Source: Gelidibacter salicanalis (GTDB lineage: Bacteria > Bacteroidota > Bacteroidia > Flavobacteriales > Flavobacteriaceae). From it: a stretch of 64,000 nt of DNA. This document shows positions 15,215 to 25,300 of the stretch, in pieces (positions within the stretch are counted from its first letter, which is position 1; each line of letters opens with the position of its first letter). Location of the stretch: NCBI RefSeq assembly GCF_016469035.1, contig NZ_JAEHJZ010000049.1, forward strand, positions 1 through 64,000, given 5' to 3'. A program made the position numbers and the translations under genes. The notes beneath the pieces are model-generated. The model saw only the letters and a list, made by a program, of their open reading frames with translations. It searched no databases and had not been told where the DNA came from.

Positions 15215-18200
15215 ATGTTAAACAAAATATTATCAATTTCACTTCACAACAGATTGCTCATTCTATTGGGGGCGGTTGCATTGAGCGTGTTGGGTATTTA
15301 TTATGCCCGGACAATGAATGTGGACGTATTTCCAGACCTGACAGCGCCCACGGTAACCATTCTTACCGAAGCGCACGGAATGGAATCTGAAGAAGTAGAA
15401 AAATTAGTGACCTATCAATTGGAAACAGCCTTAAATGGTTCGCCAAATGTGAGACGAATCCGTTCGTCGTCAGCAGCTGGAGTTTCCATTGTTTGGATAG
15501 AATTTGAATGGGGAACCGATATTTATCGGGCACGCCAAATTGTAAGTGAACGCATCCCAATGGTGAGAGAGAATTTGCCTGAAGGCATTGGAGCACCAAC
15601 AATGGCACCTATTTCATCCATTATGGGCGAAATAATGTTATTGGGCGTAACATCAGATATTTTGTCCCCCATGGAATTAAGAACCTTATCAGACTGGACA
15701 ATTCGCCCACGCATTAAAGCTCTTGGCGGTATTGCCAATGTGGTGGTCATCGGTGGAGACTATAAGCAATACCAAGTATTTGCCAATCCTGAAAAGTTGA
15801 AGCATTACGACGTTAGTCTTTCAGAACTCGTAGGGAAGGTTAAGGAAGCAAACACAAATGCACCGGGCGGTATCATCAACCAATATGGCAATCAATATAT
15901 CATAAAAGGAAGTGGTAGAGCTTATGCTCTGGAAGATTTGCAAGAAGCAGTTTTAAAACAGGTCAATGGACAAACCATAAAAATTAAAGACGTAGCAACA
16001 GTTAGAATTGGGGCTGCCGACAAAATTGGCGATGGCTCATTAAATGCTAAACCTGCCGTTATTTTAACCATTGCAAAACAACCCGATGTCAACACATTGG
16101 AACTGACAGATAGATTGGATCAGGCTATTGCCGATTTGGAAAAAACCTTGCCAAAGGGTGTCAACATTAAAAATCACATTTTTAGGCAGTCTGATTTTAT
16201 CGATGCTTCCATCAGCAATTTGAATCAGACTTTATTGGAAGGGGCCTTTTTTGTAATGATTATCCTGTTCATCTTTTTAATGAATTGGAGAACGACCTTG
16301 ATTTCCTTATTGGCAATTCCTATTTCATTATTGGTGTCCATCATTATTTTAAAATGGATGGGTTACACCATAAATACGATGAGTTTGGGTGGAATGGCAA
16401 TCGCCATAGGGGCTTTGGTTGATGATGCCATTATTGATGTGGAAAATGTGTATAAACGCTTGCGCGAAAACATCCGGAAACCAAAGGCTGAACGAGAAAC
16501 TACCTTGACCGTGGTGCGTGATGCTTCGGTTGAAATAAGAAGTTCTATCATTATAGCTACGTTGATTATTATTGTCTCATTTATCCCGTTATTCTTTTTA
16601 AGCGGCATGGAAGGTCGTTTGTTGCAGCCGTTGGGAATAGCATTTGTTACCTCGGTTTTAACATCATTGATAGTTGCTGTAACAGTTACCCCAATTCTAT
16701 GTTCCTATCTGCTGGATGATGAGAAGCTATTGAACAAACAAGCTGATGGTACACGTGTGGAGCGTTGGTTGCAAAAACATTATGGCAACCTCTTGGAACG
16801 GGCCACAAATATTCCAAAAACCATTATAGGAGTCACAATTGTTGCCTTTATCATTAGTCTTTTGGTGTTAACGCAATTGGGAAGAAGTTTTCTACCTGAA
16901 TTCAATGAAGGCTCCTTGGTAATAAGTGTGGTGGGACCTCCCGCAATGTCTTTGGAAGAAAGCAACAAAACAGGAAAATTAATAGAAACATTATTACTGG
17001 ATTTGCCCGAAGTGGAAGTTGTTACCCGAAGACAAGGCCGTGCCGAATTGGACGAACACGCTCAAGGCGTCAATGCCTCGGAAATAGATGTGCCTTTTGT
17101 ACTCGACGGAAAAACCAAGGAGGAATTTTTTGAGGAAGTCCGAAACAAATTGAGCATTGCACCTGGCGTTAATATTACTTTGGGTCAACCCATCGCACAC
17201 CGTATTGACCATATGCTTTCGGGAACACGCGCCAATATAGCAATCAAGATATTTGGTTCAGATTTACAACGTTTGTTTGAAGTAGGTAAAAGCGTGGAGC
17301 AGAGTATCAAGGAAATCGATGGATTGGCAGATGTGGCGGTTGACCAGCAAATTGAAGTGCCGCAAATACGGATCAAGCCCAAACGCCAGATTCTATCAGC
17401 TTACGGTATGACCGCTGGTGACTTGATGCAACAAGTGGATATTGCTTTTGCAGGCGAAGAAGCAGGAGAGATTTATGAAGGCCAACAGTATTTTGATTTG
17501 GTAGTTCGGTACGAAAAACCCTTTCGAGATGATATTGAGAACATTGGAAATGCTTTAATCAGTTTGCCTAATGGTGGCCAAACCACTTTGGGCGAACTGG
17601 CAATTATACAATCCGTTAGCAGTCCAAATACTATCAATAGGGAAGATGTACAACGTAAAATTGTAGTTGCCGCCAATGTACAAGGTAGAGATTTGCGCGG
17701 TGCTGTAAATGAAATAAAGGAAGTGGTTGCCAACAATGTAAATATGCCAGAAGGCTACCGGGTTGAATATGGCGGTCAATTTGAAAGCGAATCCAAGGCA
17801 TCTCAATTACTTATGATAACGGCAATTGTTGCCATTGCTATCATTTTCCTGTTACTGTATTATGAATTTAAAGATGTAAAATTGGCTTTTGTCGTATTGA
17901 TCAATTTACCCTTAGCTTTAATAGGTGGAATCTTGATTGTGTATTTCACATCGGGAATCATCAGTATCGCAGCAACCATCGGATTTATTAGTCTGTTTGG
18001 AATTGCCACCCGTAACGGTATTTTATTGGTGTCTCGATATGAAGATCTAAGAAAGGAAGGGATGCAAGGCTTTCAGTTGATCAAAACTGGAGCTTTAGAT
18101 AGACTGAACCCTATTTTAATGACCGCCTTTACAACAGGTTTAGCGTTGATACCATTAGCCTTGAAAGGAGGTGAACCAGGAAGTGAAATTCAAAGTCCGA

Positions 18201-18325
18201 TGGCAGTTGTTATTTTGGGTGGTCTGTTGACAGCTACTATTTTAAACTTGGTGGTGATACCTTGTGTGTATCAATTGGTGGTTAAGAAGCGTCATTACAC
18301 AGAAAATAATGAATTGAGAGAATAG
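15215..18325 (+). CDS. cusA: CusA/CzcA-family heavy-metal RND efflux permease
   Basis: A 1036-residue inner-membrane proton/metal antiporter of the HME-RND family. It begins with a short cytoplasmic segment and TM1, followed by a large periplasmic domain, TM2-6, a second periplasmic domain and TM8-12. The TM4 motif GALVDDAIIDVENV (Asp403, Asp404, Asp408, Glu410) carries the proton-relay acids characteristic of metal RND pumps; GPPAMSLEESNK and QGVNASEIDV are conserved periplasmic stretches. It works with the adaptor and outer-membrane factor encoded upstream. The MFS gene follows after 1 bp. The metal (Cu/Ag or Co/Zn/Cd) cannot be fixed from the residues read here. Confidence 0.9.
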   Translation: MLNKILSISLHNRLLILLGAVALSVLGIYYARTMNVDVFPDLTAPTVTILTEAHGMESEEVEKLVTYQLETALNGSPNVRRIRSSSAAGVSIVWIEFEWGTDIYRARQIVSERIPMVRENLPEGIGAPTMAPISSIMGEIMLLGVTSDILSPMELRTLSDWTIRPRIKALGGIANVVVIGGDYKQYQVFANPEKLKHYDVSLSELVGKVKEANTNAPGGIINQYGNQYIIKGSGRAYALEDLQEAVLKQVNGQTIKIKDVATVRIGAADKIGDGSLNAKPAVILTIAKQPDVNTLELTDRLDQAIADLEKTLPKGVNIKNHIFRQSDFIDASISNLNQTLLEGAFFVMIILFIFLMNWRTTLISLLAIPISLLVSIIILKWMGYTINTMSLGGMAIAIGALVDDAIIDVENVYKRLRENIRKPKAERETTLTVVRDASVEIRSSIIIATLIIIVSFIPLFFLSGMEGRLLQPLGIAFVTSVLTSLIVAVTVTPILCSYLLDDEKLLNKQADGTRVERWLQKHYGNLLERATNIPKTIIGVTIVAFIISLLVLTQLGRSFLPEFNEGSLVISVVGPPAMSLEESNKTGKLIETLLLDLPEVEVVTRRQGRAELDEHAQGVNASEIDVPFVLDGKTKEEFFEEVRNKLSIAPGVNITLGQPIAHRIDHMLSGTRANIAIKIFGSDLQRLFEVGKSVEQSIKEIDGLADVAVDQQIEVPQIRIKPKRQILSAYGMTAGDLMQQVDIAFAGEEAGEIYEGQQYFDLVVRYEKPFRDDIENIGNALISLPNGGQTTLGELAIIQSVSSPNTINREDVQRKIVVAANVQGRDLRGAVNEIKEVVANNVNMPEGYRVEYGGQFESESKASQLLMITAIVAIAIIFLLLYYEFKDVKLAFVVLINLPLALIGGILIVYFTSGIISIAATIGFISLFGIATRNGILLVSRYEDLRKEGMQGFQLIKTGALDRLNPILMTAFTTGLALIPLALKGGEPGSEIQSPMAVVILGGLLTATILNLVVIPCVYQLVVKKRHYTENNELRE

Positions 18326-18326
18326 A

Positions 18327-19559
18327 ATGAGGCTGTCAAAACTATTAGAGCCATTCCAAGCGCTACGCAACGGCTTATTTGCTAAACTATATTTAGCGCA
18401 GACCATAAGTTTATTGGGCGATGCCTTTACGTGGGTTGGCTTGGCATTATTGGCATATCAGTTTGGAGAAGAAAGGGCTGCCGTCATTTTGGCGACAGCC
18501 CTAACTTTAAGAGTCACTGCCTTTATAATATTTTCGCCTTTTGCGGGCGTGTTGGCAGATAGGATAAGCCGAAAGAAAATACTGTACACCACACATTTTA
18601 TAAGAATGGCCATCGTGGGTTGTTTACCCTTTGTAACCGAAGAATGGCAAATTTATGTCCTGATTTTTCTAATGAATGTATTCAATGCCTTTTTTAGTCC
18701 AACCTATCGGTCTATCATTCCGCAAATTGTAGATAAATCCATATACCGGCAAGCTATAGGACTATCAGCAGCCACCTATCAATTGTTGGGTGTGTTGGGC
18801 CCAGGATTGGCTGGGATTTTAGCCATCTGGCTAGGTGCCAGGGAAATATTCTTTGTAGATGCCGCTACGTTTGTTATCGCAGGTATTTTATTGCTGAGTC
18901 TTCCAAAAAGTAAGTTGGATGTTGTTCCAAAAGAAGTAGAAGATGAGATAAAACCAACCACGTGGCAAGATGTTCTAAAGGGTATTAATCTATTGTTTTC
19001 GAATCAATATGTGCGTTTTGCGTTGTTTATTGAATTGGTTTCTGCGGTTGCAGGTGCATTTATTTTGGTCAACACCATCGTTTTGGTCAAAGGCGGTTTA
19101 CAATTGACAGATAAAGATTATGGAATCATAATGGCTGCCTTCGGCATTGGTGCAACAGTAGCAGCATTTGTTTCCGGAGCAATTGATAAATCCAAATCCA
19201 GACGTGTCTCACTGATTGTTGGGGCACTCGTATTGGGAGTCGCTATCAGTGCTGCCAACTATTTAAATTTTTCTATGCTGTTCATCGTATGGATTGTCGC
19301 AGGGCTCGGTCAAAGCCTCGCGGAAATCCCATCTGAAACGCTTATTGGTGAAACAGTGCCTATCCAGGAACAAGGTAAAGTATATGGCTCCCATTTTGCG
19401 TTTTCACATCTTTGGTGGGCATTTGCATATCCCTTGGCAGGATTTTTGGGAACGACATTTCCAAATCAAAGTTTTCTTTATGGTGGCCTCATTACATTAG
19501 CAGTATTGCTGCTGGTGGTTACTTTTTTAAGACCTAAAAACAGTCATTACAAACACTAA
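18327..19559 (+). CDS. MFS transporter, NreB/nickel-resistance-like
   Basis: A 410-residue, 12-helix major facilitator protein. The loop 2-3 signature appears as GVLADRISRKKIL, and FRLSAATYQLLGVLGPGLAG-like regions occur mid-protein (AATYQLLGVLGPGLAG). Overall resemblance is to the NreB/NrsD and enterobactin-exporter-type group. Position one base after cusA and before a small ferredoxin gene argues for export of metal ions, most likely nickel or cobalt, although the His-rich tail typical of NreB is reduced here to the terminal HYKH. Substrate is inference. Confidence 0.7.
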   Translation: MRLSKLLEPFQALRNGLFAKLYLAQTISLLGDAFTWVGLALLAYQFGEERAAVILATALTLRVTAFIIFSPFAGVLADRISRKKILYTTHFIRMAIVGCLPFVTEEWQIYVLIFLMNVFNAFFSPTYRSIIPQIVDKSIYRQAIGLSAATYQLLGVLGPGLAGILAIWLGAREIFFVDAATFVIAGILLLSLPKSKLDVVPKEVEDEIKPTTWQDVLKGINLLFSNQYVRFALFIELVSAVAGAFILVNTIVLVKGGLQLTDKDYGIIMAAFGIGATVAAFVSGAIDKSKSRRVSLIVGALVLGVAISAANYLNFSMLFIVWIVAGLGQSLAEIPSETLIGETVPIQEQGKVYGSHFAFSHLWWAFAYPLAGFLGTTFPNQSFLYGGLITLAVLLLVVTFLRPKNSHYKH

Positions 19560-19563
19560 TATT

Positions 19564-19812
19564 ATGGAAAATTCTAAGAATAATAAGCCCGTCATTTATC
19601 GATGTAATGGTGTAAACTGCCGAAAGAAAAAAGGCAAGCTATTGGATTACTATATAAAGAAATATAAACTGAAAGATAAAATTGAGATTGACAAAATGGA
19701 ATGTAACAATAAATGTGAACAGGCCCCCGTGCTTCATCTTCATCCTGAGGATATATGGTTTTCGGAGAAAGATTTAGGAACAATAGTTAAAAGGCACATT
19801 CTAAATAAATAG
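19564..19812 (+). CDS. small thioredoxin-like [2Fe-2S] ferredoxin
   Basis: An 82-residue protein whose four cysteines form the C-x4-C ... C-x3-C spacing (YRCNGVNCRKK and MECNNKCEQAP) typical of thioredoxin-fold [2Fe-2S] ferredoxins. It lacks any signal peptide, so it is cytoplasmic. It is the last gene of the first metal operon, 4 bp after the MFS gene, and is followed by a strong terminator. Why a ferredoxin belongs there is unclear; metal sensing or repair of damaged clusters are possibilities but unproven. Confidence 0.75.
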   Translation: MENSKNNKPVIYRCNGVNCRKKKGKLLDYYIKKYKLKDKIEIDKMECNNKCEQAPVLHLHPEDIWFSEKDLGTIVKRHILNK

Positions 19813-19878
19813 GCATTTCATTTTTTGTGATAAGCTCAGTAAAAACACCTAAATGAGTAATCCATATTTTAAAGAAAT

Positions 19879-19913
19879 AAAGGAAGTCTACAGTAAATAT
19901 ATAGACTTCCTTT
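19879..19913 (+). terminator. intrinsic terminator of the first metal operon
   Basis: A perfect 12-bp stem (AAAGGAAGTCTA and TAGACTTCCTTT) with an 11-base loop is followed by a T-rich run. It lies 66 bp after the ferredoxin stop codon. Confidence 0.85.
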
Positions 19914-20033
19914 TTATTTGTATCTCAAATTTTTTAAAATAAGAATTTAGGGATTTTAAGGCATTGAAAATAATAACTCTTTGTCGGACAATACTAAAAA
20001 ATAATGTTATTTTCTTGCCTTTATTTTTCTTTA

Positions 20034-20049
20034 ATCGTAATATTGCGAT
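20034..20049. promoter_or_regulatory. ArsR-type operator candidate
   Basis: ATCGTAATATTGCGAT is palindromic except for one base pair and lies 23 bp before the arsenate reductase ATG. ArsR/SmtB-family repressors use AT-rich dyads of this size. No arsR gene is present in the window, so the regulator would act from elsewhere. Confidence 0.5.
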
Positions 20050-20072
20050 AAAGTAATAGATAAATAACTAAT

Positions 20073-20705
20073 ATGATCACAAACAACACAACCCTATTTT
20101 CTGAAATAGAAAATTTAATTAAAGAATTAAACCCTCAAACAATTTCAGGCGAACGTAAGGCAGTTTTACAACCGCTTACCGAATTTATCCAAGCAAAAGT
20201 TTCAAAAGATCAAGAAATTCGTCTCAACTTTATCTGTACTCACAATTCACGAAGAAGTCACTTATCACAAGTTTGGGCACAAGCAATGGCTAACTATTTT
20301 AATATTAAAAATGTGTTTTGTTATTCAGGCGGAACAGAAGCTACAGCACTTTTTCCAATGGTTGCAGAAACTCTACAAAAATCAGGTTTCGAAGTCCAAA
20401 CGATTTCAGAAGGTTTTAACCCAATTTACAGCATTAAATATGCTGGCAATGAACATCCTATTATTGGGTTTTCTAAAAAATTTGATGATGACTTTAATCC
20501 AAAATCTGAATTTGCAGCCATTATGACCTGCGATTCGGCAAATGAGGCGTGTCCCTTTGTTCCAGGTTCAGAAAAACGCATTACAATAACTTTTGATGAC
20601 CCAAAGACATTTGACAATTCACCACAACAGGCTGAAAAATACCATGAAAGAAGCCTGCAAATAGCAACTGAATTAGTGTATGTTTTCTCTCAAATAAATT
20701 CATAA
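20073..20705 (+). CDS. arsC: low-molecular-weight phosphatase-type arsenate reductase
   Basis: A 210-residue protein with the phosphatase/arsenate reductase P-loop CTHNSRRS (Cys55 to Arg61, the C-x5-R motif) after about 50 N-terminal residues. Further cysteines occur in IMTCDSANEACPF, the resolving-cysteine region, and FDDPK resembles the conserved DP loop. It would reduce arsenate to arsenite in the cytoplasm. The arsenite exporter gene follows after 3 bp, which makes the arsenic role very likely. A protein-tyrosine phosphatase function is the only alternative by family. Confidence 0.85.
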   Translation: MITNNTTLFSEIENLIKELNPQTISGERKAVLQPLTEFIQAKVSKDQEIRLNFICTHNSRRSHLSQVWAQAMANYFNIKNVFCYSGGTEATALFPMVAETLQKSGFEVQTISEGFNPIYSIKYAGNEHPIIGFSKKFDDDFNPKSEFAAIMTCDSANEACPFVPGSEKRITITFDDPKTFDNSPQQAEKYHERSLQIATELVYVFSQINS

Positions 20706-20708
20706 AAA

Positions 20709-21743
20709 ATGGCAACAAAAAAATTAAGTTTTCTGGACAGAAATCTGACGTTGTGGATATTTGTAGCGATGGCAATTGGAGTTGGACTTGGTTATTTTAT
20801 ACCTACATTCCCTAACATCATAAACTCATTTAGTAGTGGAACAACTAATATTCCGATTGCAATTGGTTTGATATTAATGATGTATCCACCTTTGGCAAAA
20901 GTTAATTATGCGTTGTTGCCTAAAGTTTTTAGAAACACTAAAATCCTTTCCATTTCGCTCATTCTGAATTGGATAATTGGCCCTATTTTGATGTTTTTAT
21001 TGGCAATTACGTTTTTGCGGGATTATCCAGAATATATGGTCGGTGTTATTTTAATCGGTTTGGCACGTTGTATCGCTATGGTTTTAGTCTGGAACGACCT
21101 TGCAGACGGCAATAGCGAATATGGTGCAGGTCTGGTGGCTTTAAATAGTGTTTTTCAAGTCTTTGCATATAGTTTCTATGCTTGGATTTTTATAACGGTT
21201 CTTCCACCGTATTTTGGATTTGATGGCGCTATTGTGGATGTTTCAATTGGAACAGTGGCTGAAAGTGTCGCTATCTATTTAGGGTTACCGTTTTTAATGG
21301 GGATCTTAAGCCGAATAATTTTGGTAAAACTAAAGGGAGAGGACTGGTACATACAAAAATTTATTCCTGCCATTTCGCCAATGACGTTAATTGCGCTTCT
21401 ATTTACCATTGTAATTATGTTCTCGCTCAAGGGAGAATTAATTGTTGAAATTCCAATGGATGTTTTAATCGTTGCTGTTCCCCTTATAATCTATTTTAGT
21501 CTAATGTTCATCATTAGCTTTTTTACAACCAAAGCATTGGGGGCTTCTTATGAGGAAAACGCAGCGGTTTCATTTACAGCGGCCGGAAATAACTTTGAAT
21601 TGGCGATTGCAGTTGCCATAGCAGTTTTTGGACTAAATTCGGGACAGGCCTTTGCAGGAGTCATTGGGCCATTGGTAGAGGTTCCTGTTCTAATCTTTTT
21701 AGTCCGGGTTTCTTTTTGGTTAAAAAGAAAATACTATGTGTAA
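20709..21743 (+). CDS. acr3: ACR3-family arsenite efflux permease
   Basis: A 344-residue permease with about ten predicted membrane helices. The ACR3 hallmarks are [20 protein letters not shown], including the conserved helix-4 cysteine, and [19 protein letters not shown] near the C-terminus (quoted in two separate parts). It exports arsenite, the product of the adjacent reductase. With the reductase it forms a two-gene ars operon behind a possible ArsR site. The usual arsR gene is missing. Confidence 0.92.
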   Translation: MATKKLSFLDRNLTLWIFVAMAIGVGLGYFIPTFPNIINSFSSGTTNIPIAIGLILMMYPPLAKVNYALLPKVFRNTKILSISLILNWIIGPILMFLLAITFLRDYPEYMVGVILIGLARCIAMVLVWNDLADGNSEYGAGLVALNSVFQVFAYSFYAWIFITVLPPYFGFDGAIVDVSIGTVAESVAIYLGLPFLMGILSRIILVKLKGEDWYIQKFIPAISPMTLIALLFTIVIMFSLKGELIVEIPMDVLIVAVPLIIYFSLMFIISFFTTKALGASYEENAAVSFTAAGNNFELAIAVAIAVFGLNSGQAFAGVIGPLVEVPVLIFLVRVSFWLKRKYYV

Positions 21744-21784
21744 GGTTTGATTCTTTTTGCACAGCAGTTGCATCTGTTAATTTG

Positions 21785-21792
21785 TATCTTTG
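21785..21792 (+). promoter_or_regulatory. -7 box of the second metal-efflux operon
   Basis: TATCTTTG fits TAnnTTTG and ends 9 bp before the ATG at 21802, leaving room for only a few bases of leader, so the message may be nearly leaderless. Confidence 0.55.
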
Positions 21793-21801
21793 TTAAAATT
21801 T

Positions 21802-22194
21802 ATGAAAATAATCGCTTCCATCTCAATGTCTTTTTTATTCTTTTTTCAAGGAATTAGCGTCGATTTGGATTTATGTGAAACATTTCATAGAATTTCAAGT
21901 TTTATCACCCATTATCAAGACCATAAAGTTTATGGCGACTCTTTTTTTGAATATGTAGTAGAAGATTACCTAGAAAATGATTCAAAAAGTGAAGAGCACC
22001 ATAATAATTCAGATAATGAGAATCTGCCTGTCCATTCCCATCATCAATGTTGTCATCCTGTAGTGTTTCTTGTAAAAATAAATACAACTCAAACCAATCG
22101 ATTAAAGATTGAAGAAAAAGAGCAATTTCATTTGCGCACGGTCAACTTCAATTCCAGATATCTGGAATCTATTTTCCAACCCCCTAAAGTATAA
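21802..22194 (+). CDS. small His/Cys-containing exported protein preceding an RND operon
   Basis: A 130-residue protein with an N-terminal signal peptide (MKIIASISMSFLFFFQGISV) and a His-rich segment ending in a HSHHQCCHP cluster. It resembles short proteins of unknown function that precede metal RND operons in Flavobacteriia. I took the ATG at 21802 because a TTG at 21790 overlaps the -7 box. It is probably a periplasmic metal-binding accessory, judged from composition and position only. Confidence 0.65.
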   Translation: MKIIASISMSFLFFFQGISVDLDLCETFHRISSFITHYQDHKVYGDSFFEYVVEDYLENDSKSEEHHNNSDNENLPVHSHHQCCHPVVFLVKINTTQTNRLKIEEKEQFHLRTVNFNSRYLESIFQPPKV

Positions 22195-22312
22195 TTCAGT
22201 TTTTTTTAAGGATACTTATATCCTAACGTGATGCTTTTTAAAGTAGGCATTGCTTTATAAATACGTTGCACCTCTACGCATCGTAAATTTTCAACTGAAT
22301 TAATACTTATTT

Positions 22313-25300
22313 ATGATTAATAAAATCATCTCATTTTCCATTAATAATAAATTTATTATTGGGCTTTTTATAGTTGTGCTTGTCGGTACAGGTATTTGGT
22401 CTATGGCTACCATAAATCTGGGTTCTGTACCCGATATTACCAACAATCAAGTACAAGTGATTACCACTGCGGCAAACCTTGGCACAGAGGATATTGAGCA
22501 ATTTGTAACCTTTCCTGTAGAATTGGCAATGGCCAACCTTCCTGACGTTATCGAGCTGCGTTCAGTCTCTCGTTTTGGTCTGTCTGTGGTAACCATTGTT
22601 TTTAAAGATGAAGCAGGAACCTATCTGCCAAGACAATTGGTGCAAGAGAAATTAACCGAAGTTGCTGGCGAAATCCCCGAAGGTTTTGGCACGCCATTTA
22701 TGGCGCCAATTACAACAGGTTTGGGAGAAATCTATCAGTACACCCTAAGAGTAAAGGTAGGTTATGAAGAGAAATATGATGCAACGGAGCTTCGTACCAT
22801 CCAGGATTGGATCGTTAAACGGCAAATGGCGCTAGTGCCTGGAGTTGTTGAAGTAAATGCCTTTGGAGGTTATGTAAAACAATATGAGGTGGCTCTAAAC
22901 CCCGATAAGCTTAAAAGCTTTGGCCTCACAATGAGCCAGGTCTTTGAAGCATTAAACGTAAATAATGCCAACACCGGAGGTGCCTATATTGAAAAAAACC
23001 ATCAGGCCAATTTCATCCGTGGCGAAGGGTTGGCACGTAGCATAGCCGATTTGGAAAATACAGTGGTCTCTACACAAAACGGTAGTCCCGTGTTAATTCG
23101 TGATGTGGCTGAAAAGGTTGGATTTGGCAGCCAAGTGCGATATGGGGCTTTTACACAGGACGGTCATGAATCTGTAGGTGGACAAATATTAATGCTGAAG
23201 GGCCAAAGTCCTGGCAACGTCATAAATAATGTCGAAAAGCGTATCACCGAAATCCAGAAATCCTTACCTGAAGGCGTTTATATCGATACGTTTTTAAGCC
23301 AAAGTGACCTTATTGAAAGAACTACAAGTACCGTAAAAACAAATCTGATTGAAGGGGCGCTCATCGTAATATTTGTTTTGGTACTTCTTTTGGGAAGTTT
23401 TCGGGGTGGATTGATAACAGCTTCGATAATCCCTTTATGCTTATTGTTCGCATTTATTTTAATGAAACAATTCGGAGTCTGGGCAAACCTTATGTCGTTG
23501 GGTGCGATTGATTTTGGGATTATTGTTGATGGTGCGGTAATTATTGTGGAAGGAATGGTTTTTCACATTCATCAACGGGTTAAAAGATCCAATGCAGTTA
23601 TAGGACAATCTGAGATGGATGAAATAGCCTATGATTCTGCGAGTAAAATGATGAATTCGGCTTTTTTCGGTCAATTAATCATTCTCATTGTTTTCACACC
23701 TATTTTGTTTTTAACAGGCGTGGAGGGGAAAATGTTCCGACCTATGGCGTTTACTTTTGGTTTTGCCGTTTTAGGGGCGATAATTCTTTGTCTTACGTAT
23801 GTCCCAATGATGTCTTCATTATTTTTAAAACCTGCGACAGATCAAAATAGTTGGTTTGCCAAATTTGAGAACAGGATGGATAGGATCAGTGATAGGATTA
23901 TGGGCGTTTTAAACCGTGCCTATTTGCCCATACTGAATTTTGCACTCCGTTTTAAAGCGGGTGTCATAATTGGAGCGGTGGCGCTTCTCTTAATTGCCGG
24001 AGTTGTTTTTAGCAATATGGGGGGCGAATTTATCCCAAAATTCGATGAAGGGGATATTGCGTTTCAAGCATTGATAAAACCTGGAAGTAGTCTGACGGAA
24101 TCCATAGAGGCTTCCAAAAAACTTCAGAATTTGATTAATGAATTTCCGGAGGTGAAAACTGTAGTTTCAAGAATTGGGGTGGCCGAAATACCTACAGATC
24201 CAATGCCTATGGATATTGCCGATAGTTATATTATTCTTGAAAAGGACAAGAGTAAATGGACTTCAGCAGACAGTAAAGAGGAGCTCATAGAAAAAATTCA
24301 GGAAAAAATTGCGGTTATACCTGGCGTAAACTTCGTATTTACCCAACCTGTAGAACTTCGTTTTAATGAATTGCTAACTGGTGTTCGTGAGGATGTGGCA
24401 ATCAAACTATATGGAGAAGATTTGGACGTGTTGGCAGACAAGGTACAGGAAATGGCTGCGGTAATACGGAAAGTTCCGGGGGCGGCAGACCTTAACGTAG
24501 AAGCAACAAGCGGTTTACCACAAATGACGGTGGTGTATAACCGTCCAAAAATGGCACAATACGGCGTTACCGTCAATAAACTGAACGATTATGTAAGTGC
24601 TGCCTTTTCAGGCCAAAAGGCTGGTGTCATATTTGAAGGTGAAAAACGATTTGATGTAGTCATGCGGTTGGGAGAGGAATTTCGGCAAGATATCAATAGC
24701 CTTAAAAATCTTTACGTAGACCTGCCAAACGGAGCTCAAATACCATTAAAGGAAGTGGCAGATATCAGCTATAAACCTGGACCGATGCAGATTTCAAGGG
24801 ATAATACCTCTCGTCGTATTTCGGTTGGTGTGAATGTTCGTGGCCGCGATGTAAAATCGATGGTTGAAGAAATTCAGCAAAAATTGGAATCTGAAGTGCA
24901 ATTGCCACCTGGTTATTATGTAACCTACGGAGGGTCTTTCGAAAACCTACAAAGGGCATCAGACCGTTTAATGATTGTAGTGCCCATCGTCTTATTATCA
25001 ATACTTATTCTGCTTTATTTTGCTTTGAATTCTTTTTCACAGGCCCTGATGATCTATATGGCAGTGCCTTTGGCGGCTATCGGAGGCGTTTTCGTTCTGT
25101 GGATTCGTGGAATGCCTTTCAGTATTTCGGCAGGTGTCGGATTTATCGTTCTCTTTGGAGTTGCCGTGTTAAATGGACTCATACTTATAAACAAATTCAA
25201 TGAACTAAAAGAGAGTGGAATGACCAATTTAAAAAAGCGTATATACGAGGCCACGCACGAACGTTTACGACCTATCCTATTGACCGCCATTACAACAATT

